64,000 bases of DNA from an uncultured Gammaproteobacteria bacterium (GTDB lineage: Bacteria > Pseudomonadota > Gammaproteobacteria > GCA-002705445 > GCA-002716945): NCBI GenBank assembly GCA_902628335.1, contig CACOMO010000002.1, positions 62,001 to 126,000 of the forward strand, read 5' to 3'. The translations under genes were made by a program, and so were the position numbers. Below are positions 21,317 to 32,859 of the stretch, one piece after another. The notes under the pieces are model-generated. The model was not told where the DNA came from. It made no database searches and saw only the letters and a list, made by a program, of their open reading frames with translations. Position 1 is the stretch's first letter. Each line of letters starts with the position of its first letter.

Positions 21317-21703
21317 TTAGACTCTCCTCTTTTTTGGTGGTCGACATCCATTATGCGGGAGAGGTGTTATATCTGTTATATTTGTTATTTTATACCCAGC
21401 GCTGTTTATCGCTCTAACCGCCGAATCTCTACCTGGGCCGGGGCCTTTGACAAGCACCTCTAAGGTTTTCAAGCCATAATCTGCAGCCTTACTGCAAGCT
21501 TTTTCTGCGGCTACTTGCGCGGCAAAAGGTGTACTTTTTCTGGATCCTCTGAAGCCGGAACCGCCTGAAGTCGCCCAAGAGAGCGTATTGCCCTGCTTGT
21601 CAGTAATCGTAATAATTGTATTATTGAATGAAGCGTAGATATGAGCAACGCCCTCATTAACAATTTTTTTCTCTTTTTTCTTCTTAGTCTTATTTACTGC
21701 CAT
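21317..21703 (-). CDS. rpsK: Ribosomal protein S11
   Basis: [36 protein letters not shown]. Confidence 0.98.
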   Translation of the reverse strand: MAVNKTKKKKEKKIVNEGVAHIYASFNNTIITITDKQGNTLSWATSGGSGFRGSRKSTPFAAQVAAEKACSKAADYGLKTLEVLVKGPGPGRDSAVRAINSAGYKITNITDITPLPHNGCRPPKKRRV

Positions 21704-22062
21704 TATTTTGCCTTAAGTATTTTTCTCGGGCCCTTACGGGTTCTGCTATTATTCTTGGTTCGTTGCCCTCTTAAGGGTAAACTTTTTCTGTGCCTAATCC
21801 CCCTGTATGAGCCAATATCCATGAGTCGTTTTATATTGACTGAGTTTTCTCTTCGTAGGTCACCTTCTAATTGGTATTTTTCAACAAAGTTTCTCAATAC
21901 TTCTAAATCTCGTTCACTGAGATCTTTTACTTTTTTAGCCCTATCAACACCAGAATCTGAGCAAATTTTGTTAGCTCTGGTCTCCCCGATACCATATATT
22001 GACGTCAAAGCTATCCATATATGCTTATTATTTGGTAAATTTATTCCTGCTATTCTTGCCAT
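21703..22062 (-). CDS. rpsM: Ribosomal protein S13
   Basis: [26 protein letters not shown]. Confidence 0.98.
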   Translation of the reverse strand: MARIAGINLPNNKHIWIALTSIYGIGETRANKICSDSGVDRAKKVKDLSERDLEVLRNFVEKYQLEGDLRRENSVNIKRLMDIGSYRGIRHRKSLPLRGQRTKNNSRTRKGPRKILKAK

Positions 22063-22115
22063 TTATCTACTCTCGGACGTCATTTTATATTTCATTTTCA
22101 TTTAATACAACCTAT

Positions 22116-22232
22116 TTAACCCTGTCTCTGCTTATGTCTTGGATCTTTGCTACATATGATCCTGACTACTCTATTTCGTCTTATAACTCTACAATTACGG
22201 CATAATTTTTTTACAGATGCTCTTACTTTCAT
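22116..22232 (-). CDS. rpmJ: Ribosomal protein L36 (38 aa, absent from the supplied ORF track)
   Basis: Manual reverse-complement translation: [38 protein letters not shown], between secY and rpsM as expected. Confidence 0.97.
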   Translation of the reverse strand: MKVRASVKKLCRNCRVIRRNRVVRIICSKDPRHKQRQG

Positions 22233-23582
22233 TTATCTAAGACCTCCTCCAATTCCCTTGAGATTGGCTTTTTTCATCATTCCTTCATATTGATGAGATA
22301 GAAGATGTGCTTGAATTTGTGCCATCAGATCCATAACCACTATTACAACTATCAACAGAGAAGTTCCGCCAAAATAGAATGGGACGTTGAAATATAAAAT
22401 TAAAAATTCTGGCAGTAAACATACTGCAGTGATGTAAATTGCACCTACGGTCGTCAACCTCGTGGTAATATCATCAATATATTTTGCTGTCTGATCACCA
22501 GGCCGGATTCCTGGGATGAATGCCCCAGACTTCTTCAAGTTATCAGCCGTCTCATTCGAATTAAACACAAGTGCTGTATAGAAGAAACAGAAGAATATAA
22601 TGGCTAATGCATAGAGCATTATGTACAAGGGTTGTCCAGGTGATAATGATAGTGCAATATTTTGAATTATACTTCCCTCGCTACTTGAGCTACTCCAACT
22701 AGCAATTGTGGCAGGAAAAAGAATTATAGCAGATGCAAATATTGGTGGAATTACACCAGCCATATTTATCTTTAGAGGGAGATGCGAGCTCTGTGCAGCG
22801 TACATTTTTCTCCCTTGCATTTTTCTTGCGTAGTTAATTGGAATTTTCCTCTGACCTCTCTCTATGTATATTACAAATGCCGTAATAATTAATACTAATA
22901 AAAATATCAATATTACTGTGAAACCCTGTAATTCTCCATTTCTTGCTAAATCAATAGTGTTACCAATTGCAGAAGGAAGCCCCGCCACAATACCTGCGAA
23001 AATAATAATTGAAATACCATTACCTATACCCCTTTCTGTAATTTGCTCACCAAGCCAAACCAAAAACATTGTTCCTGTTACTAAAGTAGTGACAGCTATT
23101 AGTAGAAATGTTATGCCAGGATCAAGGACGAGGGTTGTGTTTGCGGTATTTTGATTCTGTAGTGCATTTGCAACACCAGCAGATTGAAGAATTGCCAATA
23201 TTACTGTGAAGTACCTTGTGTAACTGGTGATTTTTTTTCTGCCTCTTTCTCCCTCTTTTCTTAACTGTATCAGAGGTGAATATACATGAGTCATCATCTG
23301 AATAATAATTGAAGCCGATATGTAAGGCATTACGCCTAGGGCAAAAATTGACATACGAGATAGGGCTCCACCTGAAAACATATTGAACATGTCAAGTATA
23401 CTTCCGCGCTGTTGTTCAAATAAAAATTTCATTACAGAGGGATCAATACCAGGTAAAGTAATGAAACTTCCTAATCTGAAAATGATTAAGGCAAATATAA
23501 TAAAAAATACTCTTTGTCTGAGCTCGTTTGACTTGGTTAAACCGCCTATACCTGTTGTAGTGTTGTTGCTTAATCTAGACAT
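22233..23582 (-). CDS. secY: Preprotein translocase SecY
   Basis: Ten-TM Sec[40 protein letters not shown]. Confidence 0.98.
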   Translation of the reverse strand: MSRLSNNTTTGIGGLTKSNELRQRVFFIIFALIIFRLGSFITLPGIDPSVMKFLFEQQRGSILDMFNMFSGGALSRMSIFALGVMPYISASIIIQMMTHVYSPLIQLRKEGERGRKKITSYTRYFTVILAILQSAGVANALQNQNTANTTLVLDPGITFLLIAVTTLVTGTMFLVWLGEQITERGIGNGISIIIFAGIVAGLPSAIGNTIDLARNGELQGFTVILIFLLVLIITAFVIYIERGQRKIPINYARKMQGRKMYAAQSSHLPLKINMAGVIPPIFASAIILFPATIASWSSSSSEGSIIQNIALSLSPGQPLYIMLYALAIIFFCFFYTALVFNSNETADNLKKSGAFIPGIRPGDQTAKYIDDITTRLTTVGAIYITAVCLLPEFLILYFNVPFYFGGTSLLIVVIVVMDLMAQIQAHLLSHQYEGMMKKANLKGIGGGLR

Positions 23583-23584
23583 AG

Positions 23585-24004
23585 TTACTTCCCAATATGC
23601 TCCATAACAGATTTAGTGCAAGATATCCCTTTTATTGATTTTTTTTCCTTTATTGTGCAAGGTCCAATTATTTTAACTTTCTGTATATTCTTATTTATTA
23701 ATTTATATTCTTTTAATAGTTCTATGGTAACTTCAGCTTCTTTAACTTTTGATAGTCGATCGTATTTAAGTTCTGTAGAAAATCTATTCACTCGAGCAGT
23801 GAAGCCAACTTTCGGTAATCTTCTCTGTAAAGGCATTTGGCCTCCCTCAAAACCGACTTGAACTTTACCTCCTGACCTAGATTTTTGACCTTTGTGGCCT
23901 CTACCGCAGGTTTTTCCTGTGCCAGACCCAATACCGCGACCTACTCTCTTCTTAGGAGATTTACTATTGTTTTTGGGCTTGAGTTGACTTAATAAATTGC
24001 TCAT
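23585..24004 (-). CDS. rplO: Ribosomal protein L15
   Basis: [28 protein letters not shown]. Confidence 0.98.
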   Translation of the reverse strand: MSNLLSQLKPKNNSKSPKKRVGRGIGSGTGKTCGRGHKGQKSRSGGKVQVGFEGGQMPLQRRLPKVGFTARVNRFSTELKYDRLSKVKEAEVTIELLKEYKLINKNIQKVKIIGPCTIKEKKSIKGISCTKSVMEHIGK

Positions 24005-24005
24005 C

Positions 24006-24191
24006 TTACTGTTTTACCTCTATCATATGATCAACAACTCTAATCATCCCTCTTATCTCAGGTGAATCTTTGAGAGTAACGGTGTGATTGATCTTACGCA
24101 AACCTAAGCCTTTAATGCAGGCTATTTGTTTTGATGTACAACCTATCGTACTTTTTTTCTGTCTAATTTTAATAGTTTTCATAGCCATCAT
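24006..24191 (-). CDS. rpmD: Ribosomal protein L30
   Basis: [35 protein letters not shown]. Confidence 0.95.
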   Translation of the reverse strand: MMAMKTIKIRQKKSTIGCTSKQIACIKGLGLRKINHTVTLKDSPEIRGMIRVVDHMIEVKQ

Positions 24192-24679
24192 AACTCGCTA
24201 GTTTTTTTCCCTCGTTTCGCAGCAATATATGCAGGATAAAACATAGATTCTAAACCTTTTACTGTGGCTTTAACTACATTTATAGGATTTGTTGATCCGA
24301 TGCTTTTCGCAAGAACATTATGAACACCTGTCGCTTCGAAGACTGCCCTCATTGCTCCACCTGCAATGACTCCAGTACCCTCACCTGCTGGTTGCATATA
24401 AACTTTTGCAGAACCATGTGAATGCGTAACAGGATGAAAGAGTGTCCCTTTCTTGAGAGCAACGCTGATCATATTCTTTTTTGCTTTCTCCATTGCTTTT
24501 TGTATGGCAATTGGAACCTCTTTTGCTTTTCCATATCCGTAACCAACTCTACCGTTACCATCACCAACAACAGTGAGTGCTGTAAAACCAAATTGTCTAC
24601 CACCTTTGACAACCTTTGCTGTTCGATTAACTGCAACAAGTTTTTCTATGTAGTCAGTCTTTTTTTCCTCGAATACCAT
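24188..24679 (-). CDS. rpsE: Ribosomal protein S5
   Basis: [38 protein letters not shown]. Confidence 0.98.
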   Translation of the reverse strand: MVFEEKKTDYIEKLVAVNRTAKVVKGGRQFGFTALTVVGDGNGRVGYGYGKAKEVPIAIQKAMEKAKKNMISVALKKGTLFHPVTHSHGSAKVYMQPAGEGTGVIAGGAMRAVFEATGVHNVLAKSIGSTNPINVVKATVKGLESMFYPAYIAAKRGKKTSEL

Positions 24680-25044
24680 TATATATTTACTCCATTTTCT
24701 CTTATTGAATCAGCGAGTGCTTTAATCTTGCCATGATATTTATAACCAGATCTATCAAAAGCAATTTTGTCTATTTTTTCTTTTTTGAGAAACTCTGCTA
24801 CGATTTTTCCAATTATTTTAGACCCTTCAATATTATTGGATTTAACTTTAGCTTTTAAATTCTTCTGATTGGATGATATTGTTTTAATTACTTTATCGCC
24901 ACTTGGTGTGATAACCTGGACATAAATATGATTCAGTGATTTAAAAACACTCAGCCTGTGAGAACCAGATTCATAAATTCTCTGCCTTGACTTTTTTGCT
25001 CTTCTTAATCTTGCGATTTTCTTACTACTATTTTTACCTATCAT
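24679..25044 (-). CDS. rplR: Ribosomal protein L18
   Basis: L18 motifs ([40 protein letters not shown]). Confidence 0.97.
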   Translation of the reverse strand: MIGKNSSKKIARLRRAKKSRQRIYESGSHRLSVFKSLNHIYVQVITPSGDKVIKTISSNQKNLKAKVKSNNIEGSKIIGKIVAEFLKKEKIDKIAFDRSGYKYHGKIKALADSIRENGVNI

Positions 25045-25568
25045 TTTTTCTTCGCCTCTTTTTTAACCACATTCTCGTCATCATACCTGATACCTTTACC
25101 TTTATATGGCTCTGGCGGTCTGACTGCCCTAATTTCTGAAGCTACTTGGCCAACTTTCTGTTTATCAATACCACTCACTATAATCTCGGTTTGCGATGGT
25201 GTCTCAATCTTAAGACCATCTGGTATTGGATATTTAACTGGATGTGAGTATCCAACCGTCAATTCAAGTATATTGCCTTGAGATTTTGCTCGGTAACCTA
25301 CACCAATAAGTTTTAGTGATTTTTTCCATCCGACACTTACACCATGAACCATATTTGATATAAGCGCTCTAGTAGTACCCGACAAGGCCTTGAGTTCGTC
25401 TTCTTTTGTTTCAACCATAATCGAATTTTCATTTTGTTCGATAGAAATTCCGGCATTTTTAATGAATTCCAGCTTACCAAGCGGACCCTCTACAAGAACT
25501 TGATTAGTCTCAATCACTAGTTTGATTTTTTCAGAGATTTGTATTGGTTTTTTTGCTACTTTAGACAT
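25041..25568 (-). CDS. rplF: Ribosomal protein L6
   Basis: [24 protein letters not shown] tail; L6 repeats. Confidence 0.97.
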   Translation of the reverse strand: MSKVAKKPIQISEKIKLVIETNQVLVEGPLGKLEFIKNAGISIEQNENSIMVETKEDELKALSGTTRALISNMVHGVSVGWKKSLKLIGVGYRAKSQGNILELTVGYSHPVKYPIPDGLKIETPSQTEIIVSGIDKQKVGQVASEIRAVRPPEPYKGKGIRYDDENVVKKEAKKK

Positions 25569-25572
25569 AATT

Positions 25573-25965
25573 TTATGAGACTGAACAGATTATCTCTCCT
25601 CCACAATTATTCTCTTTTGCTTGCTTGTCTGTCATTACTCCTTTGGATGTAGAGACTATACAAATACCTAATCCATTGTTAACACTTGGAATATCTTTTG
25701 CAGACTTAAATACTCTTAGCCCTGGTCTGCTCTCTCTCTTAATATATTCAATAACAGGCCTACCTTCATAATATTTCAGGGTTACTTCAATAAATTTTTT
25801 AGAGTCACCCACAGTATCCAGTCCTGAAATATATCCTTCATTTAGAAGTACCTCACAAATTGAAAACTTTATTTTTGAAAAGGGAATAAGAGCTTTTTCT
25901 TTATAAGCTCTCTGTGCGTTTCTTATTCTAGTGAGTAGATCAGAGATTGTATCATTCATGCTCAT
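25573..25965 (-). CDS. rpsH: Ribosomal protein S8
   Basis: [35 protein letters not shown]. Confidence 0.97.
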   Translation of the reverse strand: MSMNDTISDLLTRIRNAQRAYKEKALIPFSKIKFSICEVLLNEGYISGLDTVGDSKKFIEVTLKYYEGRPVIEYIKRESRPGLRVFKSAKDIPSVNNGLGICIVSTSKGVMTDKQAKENNCGGEIICSVS

Positions 25966-25971
25966 ATTTAT

Positions 25972-26277
25972 TTACCAACTTGCCTTTGTTAAACCAGGGA
26001 TATCCCCTCTCATAGCTGCTTTTCGTAATTTGGATCTTCCTAAAGAAAATTTTCGATATACTCCACGTGGTCTACCTGTGAGAGAGCATCTTTTTCTCCT
26101 TCTAATGGGAAGAGAGTTAAGAGGGAGCTTCTGTAACTTTTTACGTAATTCGTTTGCTTCCTCAAAAGATAAATCATCTCTTCTTAATTTAGTCTTAATA
26201 GATAATCTCTTAGTCAAATATTTTTCTGTAAGATTTTCCCGTTTTTTCTCTCGCTGTATTATCGATGATCTTGCCAT
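25972..26277 (-). CDS. rpsN: Ribosomal protein S14
   Basis: RCSLTGRPRGVYRKFSLGRSKLRKAAMRGDIPGLTKASW. Confidence 0.97.
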   Translation of the reverse strand: MARSSIIQREKKRENLTEKYLTKRLSIKTKLRRDDLSFEEANELRKKLQKLPLNSLPIRRRKRCSLTGRPRGVYRKFSLGRSKLRKAAMRGDIPGLTKASW

Positions 26278-26278
26278 A

Positions 26279-26815
26279 TCACTTAAATGGAAAATTAAAT
26301 TCTTTCAATAATTCCATTGCCTCCTCATTATTTTTAGCACTAGTAGTTATACAAATATCTAAGCCTTTAATTTTATCTATCCTATCAAAATCAATTTCAG
26401 GGAAAATAATATGTTCTTTTACACCAAGGGTATAATTCCCCCTACCATCAAAAGAGCTTGTATTAAGTCCTCTAAAATCTCTAGTTCTAGGCAGAGATAT
26501 TTTAATTAGTTTTTCGAAAAAGTCATACATTTTCTCTTTCCTGAGTGTTACTTTACATCCAATAGGCATACCTTCACGAAGCTTAAAGTTAGCAATTGAC
26601 TTTTTCGCATAAGTCAAAACAGCTTTTTGACCTGATATTTGTGTTAATTCTTGTTGAGCTGACTCTAAAACTTTTTTGTCACCAGTGGACGAGCCTAGAC
26701 CCATATTTAAGGTGATTTTGATTAATCTAGGGACTTCCATAGCACTAGATAGTTTGAGGCGCTCCTTCAAAGAAGGAACAATATTATCTCTGTAGAATTC
26801 ATGATAAGTGTTCAT
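26279..26815 (-). CDS. rplE: Ribosomal protein L5
   Basis: [45 protein letters not shown]. Confidence 0.98.
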   Translation of the reverse strand: MNTYHEFYRDNIVPSLKERLKLSSAMEVPRLIKITLNMGLGSSTGDKKVLESAQQELTQISGQKAVLTYAKKSIANFKLREGMPIGCKVTLRKEKMYDFFEKLIKISLPRTRDFRGLNTSSFDGRGNYTLGVKEHIIFPEIDFDRIDKIKGLDICITTSAKNNEEAMELLKEFNFPFK

Positions 26816-27132
26816 CAGATGTCAATCACCTCTTTGTTGGATTTATAAATCCTAACCTTCTTGCCATTCTCTAATGTTTTACAACCGACCTTGTCTGCCT
26901 TTTTTGTTATAGGATTAAATATCATCACATTTGATATATTCAAAGGCATTTCTCTTTCTATAATACCACCTGTCTCTTCCTTATTAGGATTAGGTTTAGT
27001 ATGCTTTTTGACAAGATTGACGTTAGTTACTATCAATTTATGATTATCAATCACTTTTAGGACCTCACCTTTCTTACCCTTATCTTTTCCAGCTATCACT
27101 ATTACAGAATCACCTTTTCTTAATTTTCTCAT
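26815..27132 (-). CDS. rplX: Ribosomal protein L24
   Basis: [27 protein letters not shown]. Confidence 0.97.
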   Translation of the reverse strand: MRKLRKGDSVIVIAGKDKGKKGEVLKVIDNHKLIVTNVNLVKKHTKPNPNKEETGGIIEREMPLNISNVMIFNPITKKADKVGCKTLENGKKVRIYKSNKEVIDI

Positions 27133-27140
27133 AACGCTCC

Positions 27141-27509
27141 TCAAAGTACCTCTGGTGCCAATGATACTATTTTCATAAATGTAAGGGCTCTTAACTCCCT
27201 CGTCACTGGTCCGAAAATTCTTGTGCCCAGTGGTTCTAATTTATTATCCAGCAAGACAACTGCATTACTATCAAACCTGATTGCTGAACCATCAGGTCGT
27301 CTAATACCTTTTTTTGTTCTTACAATAACTGCATTATACACTTCTCCTTTTTTTACCTTACCTTTTGGTATAGCATCTTTAACAGTTACTTTAATTACGT
27401 CTCCTATGGTAGCAAATTGTCTATGTGACCCTCCTAACACTTTAATACACATCAATTTCCTAGCGCCACTGTTATCTGCCGATTGTAGAGTCGTTTGCAT
27501 TTGGATCAT
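27141..27509 (-). CDS. rplN: Ribosomal protein L14
   Basis: [28 protein letters not shown]. Confidence 0.98.
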   Translation of the reverse strand: MIQMQTTLQSADNSGARKLMCIKVLGGSHRQFATIGDVIKVTVKDAIPKGKVKKGEVYNAVIVRTKKGIRRPDGSAIRFDSNAVVLLDNKLEPLGTRIFGPVTRELRALTFMKIVSLAPEVL

Positions 27510-27754
27510 TTGTTTTCCTCGGTGACTAGTATCCATGACTTAGTTTTAGATATTGGTTTTGATTGTTTAATCATTACTGTTTGGCCTATTTCGCAAGTAT
27601 TATACTCATCGTGGATATGGAATTTACTCGAGCGTTTAATGATTTTTCCATTCACAGGATGTTTCACCTGTCTCTCGACTAAAACAGTTGCTGATTTATC
27701 CATTTTGTTACTCACTACTCTCGCAAATAATGTTTTAGCTTTTTTATCAATCAT
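27506..27754 (-). CDS. rpsQ: Ribosomal protein S17
   Basis: [14 protein letters not shown]-like S17 pattern ([40 protein letters not shown]). Confidence 0.96.
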   Translation of the reverse strand: MIDKKAKTLFARVVSNKMDKSATVLVERQVKHPVNGKIIKRSSKFHIHDEYNTCEIGQTVMIKQSKPISKTKSWILVTEENK

Positions 27755-27945
27755 TTTTCTTTATTACCATTGTTTAATACTGTCTTGATTCTTGCTATGT
27801 TTATTTTATTTTCACGAAACAAATGAGGTTTAGGGTTTAATCCCGATCCCCTCTTCATCTTCAACTCAAACCTCTCTTTTAATAGTTTTTCAAGCTCGGT
27901 TTTGAGCTCCTCATTTGTTTTTTTTACATAATCCTGATATTTCAT
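27751..27945 (-). CDS. rpmC: Ribosomal protein L29
   Basis: Small L29 between S17 and L16 ([24 protein letters not shown]). Confidence 0.95.
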   Translation of the reverse strand: MKYQDYVKKTNEELKTELEKLLKERFELKMKRGSGLNPKPHLFRENKINIARIKTVLNNGNKEK

Positions 27946-28358
27946 TACATTATCGCCCTATTTACAAATGAAGTTAGTATAGGTAACTTAGCAGCTGCAA
28001 GTCTGAATGCCTCTCTTGCAACCTCTTCAGAGACTCCTTCCATTTCATATAAAACTTTACCTGGCTGAATTTTTGCCACCCAATATTCAACATTACCTTT
28101 TCCTTTACCCATTCTTACCTCAACTGGTTTTTTTGTGATAGGAACATCAGGGAAAATTCTAATCCAAACTTTCCCACCACGTTTGATGTGTCTAGTCATT
28201 GCACGTCTTGCTGCCTCAATTTGTCTTGCAGTGACGCGTCCACGTGTTAGGGCTTTGAGTCCATACTCACCAAAACTAACTTTTGCTCCTGAGGTAGCAA
28301 ATCCCCGTAGCTTACCTTTTTGCTGTTTTCTATATTTTGTTTTTTTTGGTTGTAACAT
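27945..28358 (-). CDS. rplP: Ribosomal protein L16
   Basis: [51 protein letters not shown]. Confidence 0.98.
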   Translation of the reverse strand: MLQPKKTKYRKQQKGKLRGFATSGAKVSFGEYGLKALTRGRVTARQIEAARRAMTRHIKRGGKVWIRIFPDVPITKKPVEVRMGKGKGNVEYWVAKIQPGKVLYEMEGVSEEVAREAFRLAAAKLPILTSFVNRAIM

Positions 28359-28374
28359 TTCTTATATTCCAGTT

Positions 28375-29052
28375 TTATTCTTTTGATTTTTTTACAGTTG
28401 TCTTCTCATCTTCGCTATCTCTCTCATCCTCGTGATAAATCCAAACTTTGATACCGATAATTCCATAAGTAGTCAAGGCCTCTGAGAAACCAAAATCAAT
28501 GTTTGCTCTCAGAGTGTGCAAGGGAACTCTGCCCTCTCTATACCATTCGCTTCTCGCAATTTCTGCTCCATTAAGTCTTCCAGCGACATTTACTTTTATG
28601 CCTAATGCTCCAAGTCTCATGGTGTTTGTTACAGCACGTTTCATTGCTCTTCTGTACATTATTCTTCGTTCTAATTGTTGAGCAATACCTTCAGAGACAA
28701 GTTGTGCGTCAAGCTCTGGTTTTTTAATTTCATTTACATTGAGTTTCACCGTATTCTTAGGAATTCCTATCATTTGAGAAATTTTTTCTCTGTATTTCTC
28801 GATATCTTCGCCTTTTTTTCCAATAACAATACCTGGTCTAGATGAGAAGACAGTAATGACACACTCTTTTGTTGGTCGCTCAATTAAAATTTTACTAACT
28901 TGAGCTTGTTTGAGTTTATCTCTTAAATAATCTCTAATTTTAATATCCTCTAATAAAAATTTTGAATACTCTTTTGTTGAGGCATACCATTTTGAGTTCC
29001 AATCTGTGGAAATTCCTAATCTAATACCGGTTGGGTGAACTTTTTGTCCCAT
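28375..29052 (-). CDS. rpsC: Ribosomal protein S3
   Basis: [26 protein letters not shown] domain [11 protein letters not shown]-like. Confidence 0.98.
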   Translation of the reverse strand: MGQKVHPTGIRLGISTDWNSKWYASTKEYSKFLLEDIKIRDYLRDKLKQAQVSKILIERPTKECVITVFSSRPGIVIGKKGEDIEKYREKISQMIGIPKNTVKLNVNEIKKPELDAQLVSEGIAQQLERRIMYRRAMKRAVTNTMRLGALGIKVNVAGRLNGAEIARSEWYREGRVPLHTLRANIDFGFSEALTTYGIIGIKVWIYHEDERDSEDEKTTVKKSKE

Positions 29053-29054
29053 TA

Positions 29055-29396
29055 CTAACTCTCCTTCCCATCTGAAACTATAACTGTTATATGACTACTT
29101 CTCTTAAGGATCTGATTTACTCTTCCTCTAGCTCTTGGAATGTGTCTTTTTGCCATTGGTCCCTCGTCGACTAAAACATTTTTAACAATCAACTCATCTA
29201 TATCTAACGAATTGTTGTTCTCGGCATTTGCTACTGCGGACTCTAATACTTTCATTATCATTTTAGATGCTTTTTTATTATTAAACTCCAAAAATTGCAA
29301 AGCTTGATCTACCTTAAGACCTCTCACTGAGTTGGCAACCAGTCTACATTTTTGTGCAGATATGCGTTGATATTTTAAGATTGCTCTTGTGTCCAT
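29055..29396 (-). CDS. rplV: Ribosomal protein L22
   Basis: [47 protein letters not shown]. Confidence 0.97.
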   Translation of the reverse strand: MDTRAILKYQRISAQKCRLVANSVRGLKVDQALQFLEFNNKKASKMIMKVLESAVANAENNNSLDIDELIVKNVLVDEGPMAKRHIPRARGRVNQILKRSSHITVIVSDGKES

Positions 29397-29675
29397 TTAT
29401 TTCGCCTTTGCTTTCCTGTCACCTGAATGACCTTTGAATACTCTAGTAGGAGAGAATTCTCCTAGTTTATGACCTACCATATTTTCACTCACGTATACTG
29501 GTATATGTTGTTTACCATTATGTACTGAAATAGTTAAACCGACCATATCTGGAGAAATCACAGATCTACGTGACCAAGTCTTTATTGGTCGCTTATCATT
29601 AGACTCTATTGCTTTCTCAACTTTGCTTTGAAGATGATAATCAATAAATGGTCCTTTTTTAAGTGATCTAGTCAT
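29397..29675 (-). CDS. rpsS: Ribosomal protein S19
   Basis: [36 protein letters not shown]. Confidence 0.98.
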   Translation of the reverse strand: MTRSLKKGPFIDYHLQSKVEKAIESNDKRPIKTWSRRSVISPDMVGLTISVHNGKQHIPVYVSENMVGHKLGEFSPTRVFKGHSGDRKAKAK

Positions 29676-30515
29676 TTATTTACCTCTCCTTTTAGTAGCA
29701 CGTCTTCGAATTATCATGGAAGAGGTTCTCTTATTAGATCTGGTTTTGTATCCTTTAGTTGGAGTACCCCATGGTGATACCGGGTCTCTTCCTCCAGAAG
29801 TTTTCCCTTCTCCGCCTCCATGAGGATGATCTATTGGGTTCATTGCAACTCCTCTTACAGTCGGTCTTATACCAAGCCATCTCCGCGCACCAGCTTTACC
29901 AAATGACTGAAGATTATACTCACTGTTACCAACCTCGCCTATTGTTGCTCTACAATCTGAATGAATTTTTCTCATTTCACCTGATTTTAATTTGAGAGTC
30001 GCATACTCACCCTCTAAAGCAGCAATTTGAGCAACTGTTCCTGCACTCCTTGCTATTTGTGCTCCTTTACCTGGTTTCATTTCAATACAATGTACCTGCG
30101 TTCCAACAGGAATGTTTTTAAGAGGAAGCGAATTGCCAACATTAATAGCTGAATCTTTTCCAGAAACAACACAATCACCTGCTTTCAAACTTTTTGGCGC
30201 AATGATATAACGTCTCTCGCCATCTGAGTATAGTAAAAGAGCAATATTAGCATTTCTATTTGGATCATATTCCAACCTTTCAACTTTTGCATTAATATTG
30301 TCCTTATCTCTTTTAAAATCAATTATCCTGTATTTTCTCTTATGTCCGCCACCAATATGACGTGTTGTGATTCGCCCTTGATTATTTCTGCCGCCAGATT
30401 TTTTTGATTTCTGTGTCAACCCTGCAAAAGGTTTACCTTTGTAAAGAGATTCATCTTTGATCTTTACTCTAAATCTTCTTCCAGGTGAAGTAGGTTTTGA
30501 TTTAATTAAACTCAT
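29676..30515 (-). CDS. rplB: Ribosomal protein L2
   Basis: [43 protein letters not shown]. Confidence 0.98.
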   Translation of the reverse strand: MSLIKSKPTSPGRRFRVKIKDESLYKGKPFAGLTQKSKKSGGRNNQGRITTRHIGGGHKRKYRIIDFKRDKDNINAKVERLEYDPNRNANIALLLYSDGERRYIIAPKSLKAGDCVVSGKDSAINVGNSLPLKNIPVGTQVHCIEMKPGKGAQIARSAGTVAQIAALEGEYATLKLKSGEMRKIHSDCRATIGEVGNSEYNLQSFGKAGARRWLGIRPTVRGVAMNPIDHPHGGGEGKTSGGRDPVSPWGTPTKGYKTRSNKRTSSMIIRRRATKRRGK

Positions 30516-30817
30516 TATGTTGTCTCTGTTTCTCCGTAACTTATATCGAAACCTTCTTTAAGTTTCACATAAGCTTTTTTCCAGTCTTTAGTTTTCCCAA
30601 AAATTTTTCCAAGGCGTTTATGTTTACCATTCATGTTTAACAGTCTTACTTGCTCTACTTCAACATTAAACATGACCTCGACTGCCTTCTTTACTTCAAG
30701 TTTTTTTGCGTCCTTGAGTACAGAAAAGACATGTTGTCTCTCACTATCTGCTTTTAAGGACGCCTTCTCTGAAACTCTAGGCGCTAGAATAATTTTCATG
30801 ATCCTCTCATTATTCAT
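30515..30817 (-). CDS. rplW: Ribosomal protein L23
   Basis: [16 protein letters not shown]...[19 protein letters not shown]. Confidence 0.97.
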   Translation of the reverse strand: MNNERIMKIILAPRVSEKASLKADSERQHVFSVLKDAKKLEVKKAVEVMFNVEVEQVRLLNMNGKHKRLGKIFGKTKDWKKAYVKLKEGFDISYGETETT

Positions 30818-31392
30818 GATGCTAGTACTTGAAGTTTATCTAGAATTTGTGAATCAATAACAACGTTATTATATTTCATTAAATTATAGGGGTTAATTCC
30901 AAGAGGACTCACGACCTCGATATTTTTTAGATTCCTTCCTGCAAGAAATACATTAATTTTCTCTTCATTGACTATGAATAAAGAATTATCTATTTTCAAT
31001 TTTTCTAGTTCTTTAATGAAGGATTTTGTTTTAGAGCTCTCCACATTGAAATCTTCTATATAATGAAGTTTTTTCTGCCTTAGTAGTTCAGAGAAAATAC
31101 AGTTCAATGCAGCTTTATACATTTTTTTATTGATTTTTTTATTATAGTTTTTATTCTGTGCAGCAAATGTCACACCTCCTGTTCTCCATATTGGAGATCT
31201 AGTCGTCCCAGCTCTAGCTCGACCTGATCCTTTTTGTGGTCTCGGTTTTGAGCCACCGCCACTAACTGCAGATCTATTTTTTTGTGCTTTTGTGCCTGAA
31301 CGATGATTAGTCATATAATCAGTAGTGACTTGATGAACCAATGCTTCATTAAAATCTCTATTAAATAGTTTTGTTAAATCTGTTTTTGCCAT
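30814..31392 (-). CDS. rplD: Ribosomal protein L4
   Basis: AKTDLTKLFNRDF..., RSAVSGGGSKPRPQKGSGRARAGTTRSPIWRTGGVTF. Confidence 0.97.
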   Translation of the reverse strand: MAKTDLTKLFNRDFNEALVHQVTTDYMTNHRSGTKAQKNRSAVSGGGSKPRPQKGSGRARAGTTRSPIWRTGGVTFAAQNKNYNKKINKKMYKAALNCIFSELLRQKKLHYIEDFNVESSKTKSFIKELEKLKIDNSLFIVNEEKINVFLAGRNLKNIEVVSPLGINPYNLMKYNNVVIDSQILDKLQVLAS

Positions 31393-32213
31393 TAACCCTT
31401 ATCCTCTTTGCTTGGCGCTGTTGCTTTTAATGCATCTTCTTCAGGCGCTTCTTCTTTGGATGCATTTTTTTCAGAGGATGCTGACTTTGCATCCGAGGTT
31501 ACATTTTCTTTATCTTTTTTTGTTTGTGGCTTGCTCTCTGGTTGTAAATCTTCTGATAATACTTTCTTTAATGTATATTTTTTTTGTGTATGCTTAATGA
31601 CCACCTTAGAACCATCATGACCCGGAATAGAGCCTTTTACTAAAATCACGTTATCCTCTTCTATTATTTTTACAATTATTAGGTTCTGTATTGTATTTTT
31701 TATATTACCTAATTGGCCTGGCATTTTTTTTCCTTTGAAGACTCTGCCTGGATCTTGACATTGTCCAGTCGAACCAAGTGCACGATGTGATAGAGAGTTT
31801 CCATGTGTTGCATCCTGTGTTTTAAAATGATGCCTTTTTACCCCACCCTGAAAACCTTTACCAATCGTAGTTCCTGTAATATCAACATGCTCACCCTCTT
31901 TAAATATATCCAAACTGAGAGATTGGCCGATTTTAAGATTCTCAATCTCGCCACGGTTTAATCTAAATTCAACTAAACCTTCTCCAGGTTGCAAGGAACT
32001 TTTTTTGTAATGTCCTAATAATGGCTTTGATAACTTGCTTTCTTTTTTGGAGCCATATGAGATTTGTACAGCCTCATAACCATCTTTATCTAATGTTTTA
32101 ATTTGAGTGATTATGTTTGAACCTAGTGCAATTGCCGTAACTGGAACTGATATTCCCGAACTGTCAAAGATTCTTGTCATACCGGCTTTACGCCCAATCA
32201 TGCCTAGACTCAT
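31392..32213 (-). CDS. rplC: Ribosomal protein L3 with a long disordered C-terminal extension (273 aa)
   Basis: MSLGMIGRKAGMTRIFDSSGISVPVTAI, canonical L3 core, then ...KKVLSEDLQPESKPQTKKDKENVTSDAKSASSEKNASKEEAPEEDALKATAPSKEDKG. Confidence 0.95.
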   Translation of the reverse strand: MSLGMIGRKAGMTRIFDSSGISVPVTAIALGSNIITQIKTLDKDGYEAVQISYGSKKESKLSKPLLGHYKKSSLQPGEGLVEFRLNRGEIENLKIGQSLSLDIFKEGEHVDITGTTIGKGFQGGVKRHHFKTQDATHGNSLSHRALGSTGQCQDPGRVFKGKKMPGQLGNIKNTIQNLIIVKIIEEDNVILVKGSIPGHDGSKVVIKHTQKKYTLKKVLSEDLQPESKPQTKKDKENVTSDAKSASSEKNASKEEAPEEDALKATAPSKEDKG

Positions 32214-32316
32214 TTTATTATCCTCAAAATGATAAAGTTAATATGCTTATTTTTCGCAAAATGTGCTGAATTTTAACATAAAATTTGAGGTATATGTATG
32301 TTTTATTTGAAAAAAA

Positions 32317-32859
32317 TCAATTTAATTCTATTTGGACATCAACGCCAGCCGCCAAATCCAATTTCATTAGCGCATCTACAGTTTTATCCGTTGGCTCGAT
32401 AATTTCCATCAATCTTTTATGTGTTCTAATTTCGTATTGATCTCGGGCGTTCTTATCTACATGAGGAGACACTAATATTGTGAAACGCTCTTTTTTTGTT
32501 GGAAGTGGGATAGGACCCAGTACTCTTGCACCAGTTCTTTTCGCAGTTTCAACAATCTCTTTGGCAGATATATCTATTAATTTATGATCAAATGTTTTTA
32601 ACCTTATTCTTATAGTCTGAGCAGATGCTTTTTTTGTTGTTGTCTTTGATGACTCTTTATTTGATGTTGAAGTTTTATCATTTTTTTTCGCGATAGTTTT
32701 TTTCTTTACAGGTGCTTTTTTTGCTGGAATTTTTTTTGTAACTGACTTTTTTGACGCTACCTTTTTCTTAGTTACTGTTTTCTTTTTTGTTGTTGTCTTT
32801 TTTGTAGCTTTAGAGGTAGTTACTTTCTTCTTTGTTACTTTTGTTTTCTTCTCAACCAT
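32317..32859 (-). CDS. rpsJ: Ribosomal protein S10 with an approximately 78-aa Lys/Thr-rich N-terminal extension
   Basis: Canonical S10 from about residue 79 ([47 protein letters not shown]...), preceded in frame by [33 protein letters not shown]...; start overlaps the fusA stop (TAATG). Confidence 0.93.
   Translation of the reverse strand: MVEKKTKVTKKKVTTSKATKKTTTKKKTVTKKKVASKKSVTKKIPAKKAPVKKKTIAKKNDKTSTSNKESSKTTTKKASAQTIRIRLKTFDHKLIDISAKEIVETAKRTGARVLGPIPLPTKKERFTILVSPHVDKNARDQYEIRTHKRLMEIIEPTDKTVDALMKLDLAAGVDVQIELN

Noticed and set aside
31408-31620. Two overlapping plus-strand ORFs (70 and 61 aa)
   Set aside because: Antisense to the low-complexity L3 tail; open because of biased composition.
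32616-32859. S10 extension as a frame artefact or separate upstream gene
   Set aside because: The frame is continuous into canonical S10 with no stop or alternative start, and the ATG is positioned for coupling to fusA; cannot be fully excluded without proteomics.
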